From positions 1-48,819 of the forward strand of contig JBLNBZ010000060.1 in the NCBI GenBank assembly GCA_050260355.1: a DNA stretch of 48,819 nucleotides, read 5' to 3'. The stretch comes from CADEFX01 sp050260355. Lineage in GTDB: Bacteria; Pseudomonadota; Alphaproteobacteria; Rhizobiales; Hyphomicrobiaceae. This document shows, piece after piece, positions 34,401 to 43,632 of the stretch. The notes beneath the pieces were generated by a model. That model worked only from the letters and a program-made list of their open reading frames with translations. It ran no database searches and was not told the origin of the DNA. The position numbers and the translations under genes are program-made. Numbering within the stretch: the stretch's first letter is position 1; each line of letters begins with the position of its first letter.

Positions 34401-34435
34401 TCTACGATCCGAAGGGAGCGCGGCTCAATGACTAG
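31412..34435 (+). CDS. soxA: Sarcosine oxidase subunit alpha
   Basis: A 1007-residue subunit of full length. Residues about 15-95 are a 2Fe-2S-like ferredoxin-fold domain without cluster cysteines, typical of the family (FDGDLLAGHPGDTLASALLA, KYHRPRG). Residues 175-400 hold a NAD-binding fold beginning with GAGPAG (182-187), and another loop, GNDRPGVMLAGAG. The C-terminal third (about 620-1000) is a GcvT-like tetrahydrofolate-binding domain. soxG starts inside its last 8 bp. This subunit channels the methyl-derived carbon to folate. Confidence 0.96.
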   Translation: MTGAFRTASGGRIDRSRTISFSFDGDLLAGHPGDTLASALLASGRHLVGRSLKYHRPRGVLTAGSEEPNALVTVARGKGRVTPNLRATQVELYEGLDARSQNRWPSLRRDLGAISDRLSPLLPAGFYYKTFMGPRLFGANRLWALVYEPLIRRAAGLGRAPSAADADRYAGRFAHCDVLVIGAGPAGLAAALSAADAGARVILADEQSELGGSLLAEPRASIDGKPAAEWLAGAISELGNSGRVHLLPRTTAFGYFAQNFVGLAERISDHLEAPDPDLPRELLWQVRAKEVVLATGAIERPLVFPGNDRPGVMLAGAGLTYLHRYGVKLGRRAVIAGAHDTIYEAALALDAHGVDVAAVLDSRSVADSPLAAAARAAHLPVRPATFVIGTQGRARISEVHAGELGSDGNIRDAGRISCDHLLICGGWTPSVHLFSQSRGRLRFDTETETFLPGTSVQRERSAGACGGVNGLARVLESGYAAGAEAARAAGFAGARACVSAVEGEAGSAGLTPPAPALGGGEELPGKAFIDFQNDVTTADLVLAAREGFRSIEHVKRYTTTGMATDQGKTSNMNALTIVASVLDKPLPAVGLTTFRQPYTPVTFGTLAGAARGELFDPVRRTPIDPWAGTHGAVFEDVGTWKRARYFPRRREDMRAAVARECRTVRTAVGVFDASTLGKIEVVGPDAATFLDRMYVNALVDLPVGRCRYGLLLSEAGFVIDDGIIARLAPDRFHVTTTTGGAAHVLHMMEDYRQTEWPDLNVWLTSTTEQWAVIAVQGPRSREVIAPLVEDADLDARKFPHMSVCQARVCGRPARIFRVSFTGELGFEINVSADDALAVWEAVMARTEQTGGCVYGTEAMHVLRAEKGYIIVGQETDGTVIPSDLGLGWAIGKSKPDFVGKRSLARSDMTRADRMQLVGLLTADARIGLDEGAQITEAANPAPGTPALGHVTSSYWSETLGRHIALALVKAGRRRIGERLYVPGARRAIEVEVVSPVLYDPKGARLND

Positions 34436-35030
34436 CCAGTCCTCGCTCCCGCCTCCCGGGGTCTTTCCGCTCGAGCTGCCCGAAGCCGAGGGCGTTGCCG
34501 CCGTCCGGTGGGTTGCAAGGAGCTGCCGCTTCAGCTTTCGCGGCGATGCCGAGGCCGCGCGCGCCGCGGGGCTTGCTTTCGGCGCCCCGCTTCCGGCGGC
34601 GCCCATGCAGTCGGCGCGCCAGCTCCTGAGCGCAGCGCTATGGCTCGGACCCGACGAATGGCTGCTGCTCGGGCCGCTCGGCGAGGCCGCGCACCTCGCC
34701 TCGGCAATCACGCGCGCGCTCGCAAGCACGCCGCATGCCCTGGTCGATATCAGCGCCCGCAACGCCGGTCTCGTCGTCACGGGGCCGCTGGTCGAGGCCG
34801 TGCTCGGCGCCGGCTGCCCGCTCGACCTCGACCGCAACGCATTCCCGGTCGGCGCCTGCACGCGCACCCTGTTCGCCAAGGCCGAGGTCGTGCTGTGGCG
34901 CACGGCCGTCGACGCCTTCCGCCTCGAGGTGGCGCGCTCTTACGCGCCCTATGTGGTCGGCCTGCTGGCCGAGGCGATCCGCAACGAGCGGGCGATGCTG
35001 ACGCGTGCGTCTCCTGAGCGGAGCCGATAG
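34428..35030 (+). CDS. soxG: Sarcosine oxidase subunit gamma
   Basis: A 200-residue subunit. It is shorter than the frame suggests: the ATG at 34428 with GAAGGGAG just upstream, overlapping the soxA stop, is the proper start, and residues before it are an out-of-frame read of soxA. Conserved features are WLGPDEWLLLGP (about 77-88), DISARNAGLVVTGPLVEAVL and the central CPLDLDRNAFPVGACTRTLF. It pairs with the alpha subunit's folate domain. The downstream gene is convergent after 32 bp, so the operon ends here, without the glyA, folD or purU genes that often accompany it. Confidence 0.94.
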   Translation: MTSQSSLPPPGVFPLELPEAEGVAAVRWVARSCRFSFRGDAEAARAAGLAFGAPLPAAPMQSARQLLSAALWLGPDEWLLLGPLGEAAHLASAITRALASTPHALVDISARNAGLVVTGPLVEAVLGAGCPLDLDRNAFPVGACTRTLFAKAEVVLWRTAVDAFRLEVARSYAPYVVGLLAEAIRNERAMLTRASPERSR

Positions 35031-35062
35031 CTGCGGCTCGAGGCGCGGCCTGCGCCGGGCCT

Positions 35063-35446
35063 TCAGCTCTTCACCCCCATCTCGTCGAGCACCTTTTTGG
35101 CTGTGCGAAAGGCGTCGATCCCCGCCGGGAAGCCGGCATAGGGGATGACGTGGATCAGCGCCTCGCGGATCTCGTCCCTGGTCAGGCCGTTGTTCACCGC
35201 GCCCTTGACGTGCACGGCCAGCTCATGGTGCCGGTTGAGCACGGCCAGGATGCCGAGGTTCAGCAGGCTGCGCTGCTTGCGCGTCAGCCCTGGGCGCGTC
35301 CAGAACGCCCCCCAACCGATCTCGGTGACCAGGTCCTGCAGCGGCTTGGAGAACTCGTCGGCATTCTTGAGCGAGTTTTCCACGTGCTCCTTGCCGAGCA
35401 CCTCGACGCGCAGCTTGTTTCCCTTCTCGTAGCTCGACTCGGCCAT
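35063..35446 (-). CDS. Carboxymuconolactone decarboxylase family protein
   Basis: A 127-residue all-helical protein close to PcaC, the 4-carboxymuconolactone decarboxylase of the protocatechuate branch. The family text VTEIGWGAFWTRPGLTRKQRSL (41-62 region) and NRHHELAVHVKGAVNNGLTRDEI-REALIHVIPYAG is easily recognised. It has no CxxC motif, so it is not the AhpD-like peroxidase type. Start at 35446 with AGGAGG. It is alone (no other pca genes), so a related lactone or thiol-type reaction is possible. Divergent from the GMC oxidoreductase gene across 168 bp. Confidence 0.9.
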   Translation of the reverse strand: MAESSYEKGNKLRVEVLGKEHVENSLKNADEFSKPLQDLVTEIGWGAFWTRPGLTRKQRSLLNLGILAVLNRHHELAVHVKGAVNNGLTRDEIREALIHVIPYAGFPAGIDAFRTAKKVLDEMGVKS

Positions 35447-35614
35447 CGATCGTCCTCCTGGCGTTTCCTCGCCGCCCATCATGCCGGCCTGTCGGGGCAT
35501 TCCGCAACTGGCCGACGTCTCGCAGTCGCGCCGGTTGCGCCTTTCCTCTTGCGTTTCTGCCGCGGGCGCGGACAGTTCACACCGAGGAAGCGTCCATAAG
35601 AGGGCCACCAAGTG

Positions 35615-37210
35615 ATGCAGGCAGATTACGTGATCGTCGGCGCAGGATCGGCAGGCTGCGTGCTTGCCAATCGCCTCTCCCAGGATGGCGCCAAGGTCGT
35701 GCTGCTGGAGGCCGGCCCGACCGACTGGCATCCGATGATCCATGTGCCGGCCGGCGTGCTCAAGCTGCTCTACAACAAGCGCGTCAACTGGCTTTATGGA
35801 ACGGAGCCCGAGGCCGGCGTCGGCAACCGCTCGATCCATTGGCCGCGCGGCCGCGTCCTGGGCGGCTCCAGCTCCATCAACGGCATGCTGTTCGTGCGCG
35901 GCAACGCCGCCGACTACGACAGCTGGGCGCAGATGGGCTGCCGCGGCTGGACGTACGAGGAGTGTCTCCCCCATTTCAAGTCCATCGAGCGCTACGCGCC
36001 GGGCGACGACCGCTTTCGCGGCAAGTCAGGGCCGTTACTGATCGAGGACTACCGCACCATCCTGCCGCTCACCCACCGCTTCGTCGAGGCCGCCCAGCAG
36101 GCGGGCTTCCCGTTCACCCGCGATCTGTCGGGCGAGCAGATGGAGGGCGTCGGCTACTCGCAGATGTCGCGCAACGGGCGCCTGCGCGGCTCCACGGCGC
36201 GCACGTTCCTCGCCGAAGCACGCGCACGGCCCAATCTGAAGGTCGAGACCAACGCCATCGCCACCAGGCTGCTGTTCGAGGGCAAGCGCTGCACCGGAGT
36301 GGCCTTTCGCCAGAACGGCCAGGATCGCGAGATCAAGGCCGCACGCGAGGTCATCGTCTCGGGCGGCACCATCAACTCGCCGCATCTGCTGCAGATCTCG
36401 GGCATCGGCCCCGCCGCGCATCTGAAATCGATCGGCGTCGATGTGGTGCACGACTTGCCCGGCGTCGGCAGCAACCTCTCCGACCACTATGCCGTGCGCA
36501 TCTCGCAGCGCGTGCGCAATGCCGTGTCCATCAACGAGCTGTCGCGCCTGCCGCGGCTTCTCCCCGAGATTGCCCGCTGGCTCACGGTCGGCCGCGGCGC
36601 GCTCACCTTCGGCGTCTCCAGCGCGCAGGTGTTCTGCCGCAGCCGCGACGGGCTCGCCAGCCCCGACATTCAACTCCTGTTCTCGCCGGCGAGCTATGAC
36701 GAGAACAAGTTCGGCACGCTCGAGAGGAAGCCGGGCGTGACCATCGCGGTCAGCATCGCGCGGCCCGAGAGCCGCGGCACCATTATGGCCAAGTCGCCCG
36801 ATCCGCTCGACCGGCCCGCCATTCGTCCGAACTATCTGTCGGCGCCGGGCGATCTGCGCGTGTCGATGGCCGGCATCAGGCATGCGCGCCGCATTTTCGC
36901 CCAGCCCGCGTTCGCCGCGCATCGCGTCGAGGAGATCTTTCCCGGCCCCGGCATCCAGAGCGAGACGCAGCTGGAGGATTTCATCCGCCGCTCCGGCACG
37001 ACGATCTATCACCCGGTCGGCACCTGCAAGATGGGCGAGGACCCGATGGCCGTGGTGGACTCGCGGCTGCGGGTGCGCGGCATCGGCGGGCTGCGGGTGA
37101 TCGATGCCTCGATCATGCCGGCCGTCACGACCGGCAACACCAACGGGCCCACCATCATGATCGCCGAGAAGGGCGCGGCGATGATCCGCGAGGACGCACG
37201 CGCGGCTTAG
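35615..37210 (+). CDS. GMC-family FAD oxidoreductase (choline/alcohol dehydrogenase-like)
   Basis: A 531-residue glucose-methanol-choline family flavoenzyme. The ADP-binding motif is IVGAGSAGC (7-15), the first GMC signature is GRVLGGSSSING (79-90), the second reads GGTINSPHLLQISGIGP, and the active site pair is His466 in YHPVGTCKMG and Asn510 in TGNTNGPTIM. It oxidises an alcohol or choline-like substrate; the similarity to choline dehydrogenase (BetA) is general and does not fix the substrate. A GTG (35612) precedes the ATG, which has AAGAGGG upstream. Together with sarcosine oxidase it would fit betaine-to-sarcosine catabolism, though the demethylases are absent. Confidence 0.92.
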   Translation: MQADYVIVGAGSAGCVLANRLSQDGAKVVLLEAGPTDWHPMIHVPAGVLKLLYNKRVNWLYGTEPEAGVGNRSIHWPRGRVLGGSSSINGMLFVRGNAADYDSWAQMGCRGWTYEECLPHFKSIERYAPGDDRFRGKSGPLLIEDYRTILPLTHRFVEAAQQAGFPFTRDLSGEQMEGVGYSQMSRNGRLRGSTARTFLAEARARPNLKVETNAIATRLLFEGKRCTGVAFRQNGQDREIKAAREVIVSGGTINSPHLLQISGIGPAAHLKSIGVDVVHDLPGVGSNLSDHYAVRISQRVRNAVSINELSRLPRLLPEIARWLTVGRGALTFGVSSAQVFCRSRDGLASPDIQLLFSPASYDENKFGTLERKPGVTIAVSIARPESRGTIMAKSPDPLDRPAIRPNYLSAPGDLRVSMAGIRHARRIFAQPAFAAHRVEEIFPGPGIQSETQLEDFIRRSGTTIYHPVGTCKMGEDPMAVVDSRLRVRGIGGLRVIDASIMPAVTTGNTNGPTIMIAEKGAAMIREDARAA

Positions 37211-37395
37211 CGGCGCAAGTCGATATGCATCTGGCTCCCGGCCGCGCCGGCCGCAAAGGGGCGGCACGATCCGCGGTGGACGGCGCCGGCGAAGCCCGCT
37301 TTGGAACCGCATATTTGAAGGACATCCCCGACCTCGTGCGATAAGATCCCGCAACTAGCAGGTCGCGGCTCGTGCGTGACCGCGGTCGATTTATT

Positions 37396-37420
37396 GGAAC
37401 TTTCGGTGTCGCGCAGCGTC
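37396..37420 (+). promoter_or_regulatory. Probable EcfG-type general-stress promoter
   Basis: GGAAC (37396-37400) and CGTC (37417-37420) are separated by exactly 16 bp, 37 bp before the next start codon. Consensus for alphaproteobacterial general-stress sigma EcfG is GGAAC-N16/17-CGTT, so the -35 is perfect and the -10 has one mismatch. It stands in a 247-bp non-coding gap and would drive the DUF2189 gene. Confidence 0.55.
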
Positions 37421-37457
37421 GTGGCCCCTTGAACATCCCAGTTCAGGAGGATCGGAC

Positions 37458-38360
37458 ATGGCGCGCGCAGATGTTATTCTACCTGCCGAGCCGGCACGTG
37501 AGTTGCCGACGGTTCGCTCGATCAACCTCAGCGACCTCAAGGATGTGCTGGCAGCGGGCCTGGATGATTTCCGGGCGATGCCGACGCACGTGATCTTCCT
37601 GTGCCTGATCTACCCTGTGATCGGCCTGCTGATCGGCCGCGCGACGATCGGGTACGACATCGTGCCACTGCTCTATCCGCTGGCCGCGGGCTTCGCTCTG
37701 ATCGGCCCGTTCGCCGGCATCGGCCTCTACGAATTGAGCCGCAGGCGCGAGCAGGGTCTCGACACGTCCTGGAAGCACGCGTTCGACGTGGTGCATTCGC
37801 CGTCCTTCGCGCCGATCATGGCGCTGGGCTTGCTGCTGCTCGCCATCTTCGGCGTCTGGATTGCCGTCGCCGATGGCATTTACGTCGCGAACTTCGGCGA
37901 GCGGCATCCTGTCGATCCGACCGCGTTCGTCCGCAATGTGCTGACGACGCCCCAGGGGTTCAATCTCATCGTCGTGGGCAATGCGGTGGGATTTGTCTTC
38001 GCGGTGGTGGCGTTTGCCCTGAGCGCGGTCTCGTTCCCGCTTCTGCTCGATCGCAATGTCGGCCTCTCGGCGGCGATCATCACGTCGGTGCACGCGGTGT
38101 TCAAAAACCCGGTGACCATGGCGGCGTGGGGGCTCATCGTTGCCGCCGGCCTGGTGATCGGCTCGCTGCCCTTCTTCCTCGGCCTCGCCGTCGTGATGCC
38201 GGTGCTCGGACACGCGACATGGCATCTCTACCGCAAGGTGGTGGTGCCGGAGGCGGGCCCGCGGCCGGAATACCATCCACAGCCGAAGGGACGCCGCTAC
38301 GTCGCCGACTTCCCCTCCTCACTGTTCGTTCGCTCGACGCATACGGACGAGGGACCCTAG
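37458..38360 (+). CDS. DUF2189 integral membrane protein
   Basis: A 300-residue protein with five or six hydrophobic segments (near 45-62, 70-90, 116-138, 168-195, 215-240). The part LSDLKDVLAAGLDDF-RAMPTHVIF and GIGLYELSRRREQGLD are typical of DUF2189, a family of inner-membrane proteins of unknown role. A long soluble C-terminal tail follows the last helix. The gene is isolated: an AGGAGG lies before ATG 37458, and a probable EcfG promoter lies upstream, so stress-induced expression is a reasonable guess. The next gene is convergent, 67 bp on. Confidence 0.87.
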   Translation: MARADVILPAEPARELPTVRSINLSDLKDVLAAGLDDFRAMPTHVIFLCLIYPVIGLLIGRATIGYDIVPLLYPLAAGFALIGPFAGIGLYELSRRREQGLDTSWKHAFDVVHSPSFAPIMALGLLLLAIFGVWIAVADGIYVANFGERHPVDPTAFVRNVLTTPQGFNLIVVGNAVGFVFAVVAFALSAVSFPLLLDRNVGLSAAIITSVHAVFKNPVTMAAWGLIVAAGLVIGSLPFFLGLAVVMPVLGHATWHLYRKVVVPEAGPRPEYHPQPKGRRYVADFPSSLFVRSTHTDEGP

Positions 38361-38427
38361 CAGGGAGCGCCGTAAGGGGCCGCCGCAGCGGCCCCCCCGG
38401 CGCCTGGCGACGGGATCGGGCGCGCGA

Positions 38428-38685
38428 TCAGTTGTGGGTGAGCCTGTAGACGAGCGCCTTGTGATGGGCCTCGGCCCTGCGCAGCTTCGCCCTCTCCCAC
38501 ATGGTCACATGTCCGTCGGCGCGCACACGGTGCTCGAGCGCGTTCAAGCGGGCGCGATCCTTGGCGATGATGACGCGCTCGGCGGGCGTCAGCCGGTGGC
38601 CGTAAGGCGACGCCTCGGCAGCGGTGGACAGCAGCGCGCCGGACGTCAGAGCGACCGCGGTTGCAGCGATGATGAATGATTTCAT
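38428..38685 (-). CDS. Small secreted hypothetical protein
   Basis: An 85-residue protein with a signal peptide (MKSFIIAATAVALTSGALLS, cleavage near AEA/SPYG), leaving a mature part of about 60 residues. It is charged, with a helix carrying RVIIAKDRARLNALEHRV and a basic, histidine-containing second helix. Arg/His-rich secreted helical proteins of this size are common in Rhizobiales and unnamed. It is convergent with the DUF2189 gene and lies upstream, on the same strand, of nothing obvious; 202 bp separate it from the lower-GC nuclease-like gene. Confidence 0.72.
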   Translation of the reverse strand: MKSFIIAATAVALTSGALLSTAAEASPYGHRLTPAERVIIAKDRARLNALEHRVRADGHVTMWERAKLRRAEAHHKALVYRLTHN

Positions 38686-38887
38686 GGCACGTCATCTCCT
38701 CGTCTGTTCCTCCCGCCGTCACGCCGTTGCTTCGCGCCGGCATCGCGGGCAGGTATGAGAAAAAACGCGCTTCACGTGCGCAATCCGTCCGTTAAAAAAT
38801 CGAAAGGTTGCAGTGAGTTGGCGGGCGCGGCGATGAACGGATGTTCATTGCGGCATGAGGCGGTGTTGTCGTTGCACGAGCGGACTT

Positions 38888-40177
38888 TCAATGCGGAATG
38901 GCTTCACCAAAGATTTGCTTTAGATGTGGATTGTGCGCATCGGGATGGTCCGGATTGCTGAAAACATATGACGGGCCGGCCTCCTGCACAGCTCGTGTCC
39001 GTCGATTGCCCGGTTCCGTGCTGACCACACCATCCGTCATTAAAGCGACACTATGGAGATGCACGCGCCGATTTAGCAAAGTGCTGATGGCTCGTTGAAT
39101 ACCGGTGACCGTGCCGGCGTGTTCGGTACGCGCTAGCTCGAGCAATTGATGCCGTGTCACATCAGCAAGATGGACACACATGAAGGCGGGCCGTGCTCCA
39201 GAGAACTGGCGCCTGGCATCATCCTTGAGATGCTTGAAGATCTCATCGAGCACGCGGTCAGGAACCTCACTTTCAAAATGCACGATTACCGCCGCGTGGC
39301 CAGGACGCCAGTTCGCAAGCATGTGGGCTTCTTCAAGACCAAAAACTTGCGATACATACAGCCCTACGTCATCCAAAGTCAGCTCGTCACCACGTTGCGA
39401 GCTGAAGATAGACCCAGCGATCTCGAATTCATCCACTCTCACGCCGCAAACCGACGTGTCACCATCGAGTATCCCGGCCAACGCCATACTGATGCGCCCA
39501 GCGATCGCTTCATGCTGCTGCCTACTACCAGTCAATCGACCGGGGAGCGTCACCCGCACCAAACGTCCGACGTGACTGTGATCGAGCGCTCTCGACAAGA
39601 GCGGGTACACAAGGCCGCCGAATTCATAAATTTTGCGACGATGGATCTGCCGACCGATGTCGGCGGACACATACTTGCACTCTACCTCGACTTCTGTGCT
39701 GTCGCACCGAGCCAGCAAATCAAACCCACCTCCGTTCTCGAGGTCGTTGAAAGAGACGTCAAATCCACGTGACATCAAATGTGTGATTACCTTCATTTCA
39801 TGCGCGAGAGGTCCCAAGCCTGCTTCCTTCTCAAGGGCGCTACGAATTGCGCCAGCCAACCGGGCTTTGCCGGGCCTGCCAAGGTTGGCGTAAACACGAA
39901 CGGCCACGCCGATGAAGCTTGCGAGGCGATACTCCTCTGCGGTGCGGGGTGGCCACGGCCACCGGCGTGTAGAGCGCTGATACTGGCGGACATCAGCTAG
40001 GGCGAGTTCTAGGGCATGCCGATCCCTTAGAAACTCCTCCCATAGTGGGTTGCGGAGGAGTTCGGACCTCAGGCTTTCTACGCGACGCTTCCACACGCTC
40101 CAAGGCACAATGGCAGTGAAAGCGGACAGGGTGGCGGGCAGACCGCGCGGATCGAGTTCAGTAGAAAACCATGGCAC
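38888..40177 (-). CDS. Orphan probable PD-(D/E)XK nuclease-fold protein of low GC
   Basis: A 429-residue protein I cannot assign to a named family. The centre has the PD-(D/E)XK pattern: a helix with Glu127 (AHEMKVITHL), then Asp153 in GGGFDLLARC, then VEVECKYVS with Glu166-x-Lys168, in the order and spacing of restriction-endonuclease-like cores. The N-terminal ~115 residues are helical and basic. The C-terminal half has no recognisable motif. Base composition is nearer 53% GC by eye, against about two thirds in neighbours. GTG 40177, with AGGGG upstream, starts 13 bp past the pccB stop; a longer frame from 40276 overlaps pccB. No methylase or partner gene is near. Confidence 0.72.
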   Translation of the reverse strand: MPWFSTELDPRGLPATLSAFTAIVPWSVWKRRVESLRSELLRNPLWEEFLRDRHALELALADVRQYQRSTRRWPWPPRTAEEYRLASFIGVAVRVYANLGRPGKARLAGAIRSALEKEAGLGPLAHEMKVITHLMSRGFDVSFNDLENGGGFDLLARCDSTEVEVECKYVSADIGRQIHRRKIYEFGGLVYPLLSRALDHSHVGRLVRVTLPGRLTGSRQQHEAIAGRISMALAGILDGDTSVCGVRVDEFEIAGSIFSSQRGDELTLDDVGLYVSQVFGLEEAHMLANWRPGHAAVIVHFESEVPDRVLDEIFKHLKDDARRQFSGARPAFMCVHLADVTRHQLLELARTEHAGTVTGIQRAISTLLNRRVHLHSVALMTDGVVSTEPGNRRTRAVQEAGPSYVFSNPDHPDAHNPHLKQIFGEAIPH

Positions 40178-40190
40178 GACAAGCGCACCC

Positions 40191-41723
<1,533 letters not shown>

Positions 41724-42006
41724 GGCAGGCGCCCCGTTCGGAAGAATTGGCTGGCTATCTCTAACATGCTGCCAGGGCACGGGGAAATCGATGACGTCGC
41801 AGCTCACAGCCTGGCGCGTAGGAGGGGTGGGGACAATTTCGCATCGCTCCCGATCGGCCCAATCAAGCACGTTGGCGCGCATTGCGACCGGCATTTTACG
41901 AAAAGCGCTCCGCTATCGGTAAGCAATGGCAAACTCTGGCATCAGCTTCCGCAGAACCTCTGGCCGCGCAGGGGCGTTGGTCCGCCAAATCTGTCGGAGT
42001 GCTCAG

Positions 42007-42450
42007 ATGCCATCACTCGCAATCGTGGCCGCCGCCGGCGCGCAGCGGGCCCAGCCAGACATCGCCGACCTAACGGATGAGGCGGCAAGGCGCGTGCGCG
42101 AATGCGAGCGCCGCATCGAGGAGCAGAAACAGCATATCGGTGGCCTGGCCCTCGTCGGAGACACGACCACCGAGGCCTGCTTCGACCTGCACCGCATGCA
42201 GCTCCTGCTCGCCGTGCTGAACGAGATGCGGCGGCGGGTCGCCAGTGGGGGTCCGTCCGCGACGAGAACGGCCCCGCTCCAGCCGGTGGTCCGGCGGACC
42301 GGTGAAGACCAACGCCCGCACACGCGCGGAGGGTGGGCCGATCCGCAGACACGCCGCCTGGAAGGGCACGGCATGCGCCGGGATGGAGCGGCTGTCGTCA
42401 GGCTCCGGCCGCGCCTGATCGCAGGTCCGGGCTCGCGCCCCATCAGGTGA
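42007..42450 (+). CDS. Small hypothetical protein with a charged helical core
   Basis: A 147-residue protein. Residues about 20-80 form a charged coiled helix (VRECERRIEEQKQHIGGLAL... TTTEACFDLHRMQLLLAVLNEMRRR, described by its parts), resembling small Rhizobiales proteins with the pattern RERERRI-x(n)-LxxxGHDTxxAxxLL. The last ~65 residues are Arg/Pro/Gly-rich and look non-conserved, so the reading frame may be shifted or longer than the functional part. Start at ATG 42007 (GGAG upstream). Divergent from pccB across 283 bp, in which I found no strong signal. Coding is likely, function unknown. Confidence 0.6.
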   Translation: MPSLAIVAAAGAQRAQPDIADLTDEAARRVRECERRIEEQKQHIGGLALVGDTTTEACFDLHRMQLLLAVLNEMRRRVASGGPSATRTAPLQPVVRRTGEDQRPHTRGGWADPQTRRLEGHGMRRDGAAVVRLRPRLIAGPGSRPIR

Positions 42451-42474
42451 GTCGTCCCAACCTGCGAGGCTCGG

Positions 42475-42786
42475 CTAAGCGGTCCGGACGGCCAGCTCGT
42501 CGAGGCGGCGCTGCACGCGGGTCATGACCGGTCCGAGCGGCACGAACCAGAGCAGGAAGGCGACCAGCAGGAACGCCGTGTTCACGGTCCGACTCGAGGC
42601 CATCAGGATCAGGATCATGTCGAACGCGGCATACAGGCCGCCCAGCACAAAGAGCTGGCGCAGCAGAGTGCGCTGCGCCTCGGTCTCGGCCGCGCGATAG
42701 GCAGCCTGGGCGGCGATGATGCCGCCGATGAGACCCACCAGGCACCCCGTCGCGGTGCCGAACAATGCGAATGAACCATCGGCCAT
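42475..42786 (-). CDS. Small membrane protein with three spans
   Basis: A 103-residue protein with three hydrophobic segments (about 9-30, 47-62, 69-86) and short charged loops (AETEAQRTLLRQ between the first and second). The C-terminal tail is basic. I do not recognise the family. It is transcribed in the same direction as the ATP12 gene that lies upstream of it (87 bp) and ends 25 bp from the convergent helical protein gene. Probably an inner-membrane protein of unknown role. Confidence 0.65.
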   Translation of the reverse strand: MADGSFALFGTATGCLVGLIGGIIAAQAAYRAAETEAQRTLLRQLFVLGGLYAAFDMILILMASSRTVNTAFLLVAFLLWFVPLGPVMTRVQRRLDELAVRTA

Positions 42787-42873
42787 GACAGCCCCCTGAG
42801 CTCGTTTTGGTGGAATGCTGCCAGGGGGTCGTTACCGGTCCCTCACTTCCATTGGATTGGATGGGATCTTGGT

Positions 42874-43632
42874 TTATGCCGCGCTAACGAGCGACAGGAG
42901 GCGGCAGGCCGCATCCATCTCGGCGCGGCGGCGCCGGCGGCGGGCGACGGCCTCGGCATCCTCGCCCCACTTGCTGATCTGCCAGTCCTCATCGACATGG
43001 GCCGCATCCCAGGCGGCGTCTGCGGAGAGCCGCCCTTTGACGACGGCGAGGCCGAGCAGCGCCGAGCCCATCAGGGTGGTCATGACGTGCAGGGCGGCCA
43101 GCCGAAAGGCGTCGAGATCGGCAATGGCCACGGCGATCCGATCCAGCGTCTCGCGCGCCTGGCTGACCGGCATCAGCCCCTGCACCAGCATGAAGCGCGC
43201 GCCGAGCACCTCGCGGCCCCAGTCGAGCACGGGGTCCCAATGGCGGGATTGTAGCGCGATCAGGGCCTCGGGTTCCCCGGCGCGATAGCACAGCAGATCG
43301 CTGCCGGCATATTTGAGGATGTCCGCGCGCAGGTCCGCTTCGCGGCCGACCACGCCGTCGAGCACAGTGTTCGCGAGCCTGGTGAGCAACATGGTCGCGG
43401 GATCGACGCGATCGCCCTGCGCCTCCCACTCGGCAGCGATGGCATCGGCCAGCGCACGCGTGGGCAGAACGAGCTCGCGCCTCCTGGGCGTGCGCGCCGG
43501 ACGCCGGTCGAGCAGGACGCGGAACCCGGCCTCGCCCGGCGCGACTGCTACGGCCTGGTAAATCCGCTTCGGAAGCGGGCGCTCCGGCTCGCGCGCCGGC
43601 GCCTTTGCGGAAGCGCGACCATTCTCGCTCAT
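42874..43632 (-). CDS. ATP12-family F1-ATPase assembly chaperone
   Basis: A 252-residue protein of the ATP12 family, which in mitochondria and alphaproteobacteria helps assemble the alpha subunit of F1 ATP synthase. Conserved text includes LDRRPARTPRRRELVLPTRALADAIAAEWEAQGDRVDP (described by pieces: 41-76) and NTVLDGV, with DLLCYRAGEPEALIALQSRHWDPVLDWG (center). The first four bases overlap the end of the HAD phosphatase gene (ATGA), so the two are translated together. The presence of ATP12 supports the alphaproteobacterial assignment. Confidence 0.93.
   Translation of the reverse strand: MSENGRASAKAPAREPERPLPKRIYQAVAVAPGEAGFRVLLDRRPARTPRRRELVLPTRALADAIAAEWEAQGDRVDPATMLLTRLANTVLDGVVGREADLRADILKYAGSDLLCYRAGEPEALIALQSRHWDPVLDWGREVLGARFMLVQGLMPVSQARETLDRIAVAIADLDAFRLAALHVMTTLMGSALLGLAVVKGRLSADAAWDAAHVDEDWQISKWGEDAEAVARRRRRRAEMDAACRLLSLVSAA

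Noticed and set aside
31604..34903. A 1099-residue open frame opposite sarcosine oxidase alpha
   Set aside because: Low-complexity composition and no motif; the plus-strand gene is an unmistakable soxA.
38755..38961. A 68-residue plus-strand frame with a basic N-terminus next to the nuclease-like gene
   Set aside because: It runs into the coding end of the opposite gene, has no ribosome binding site that I can see, and no family pattern.
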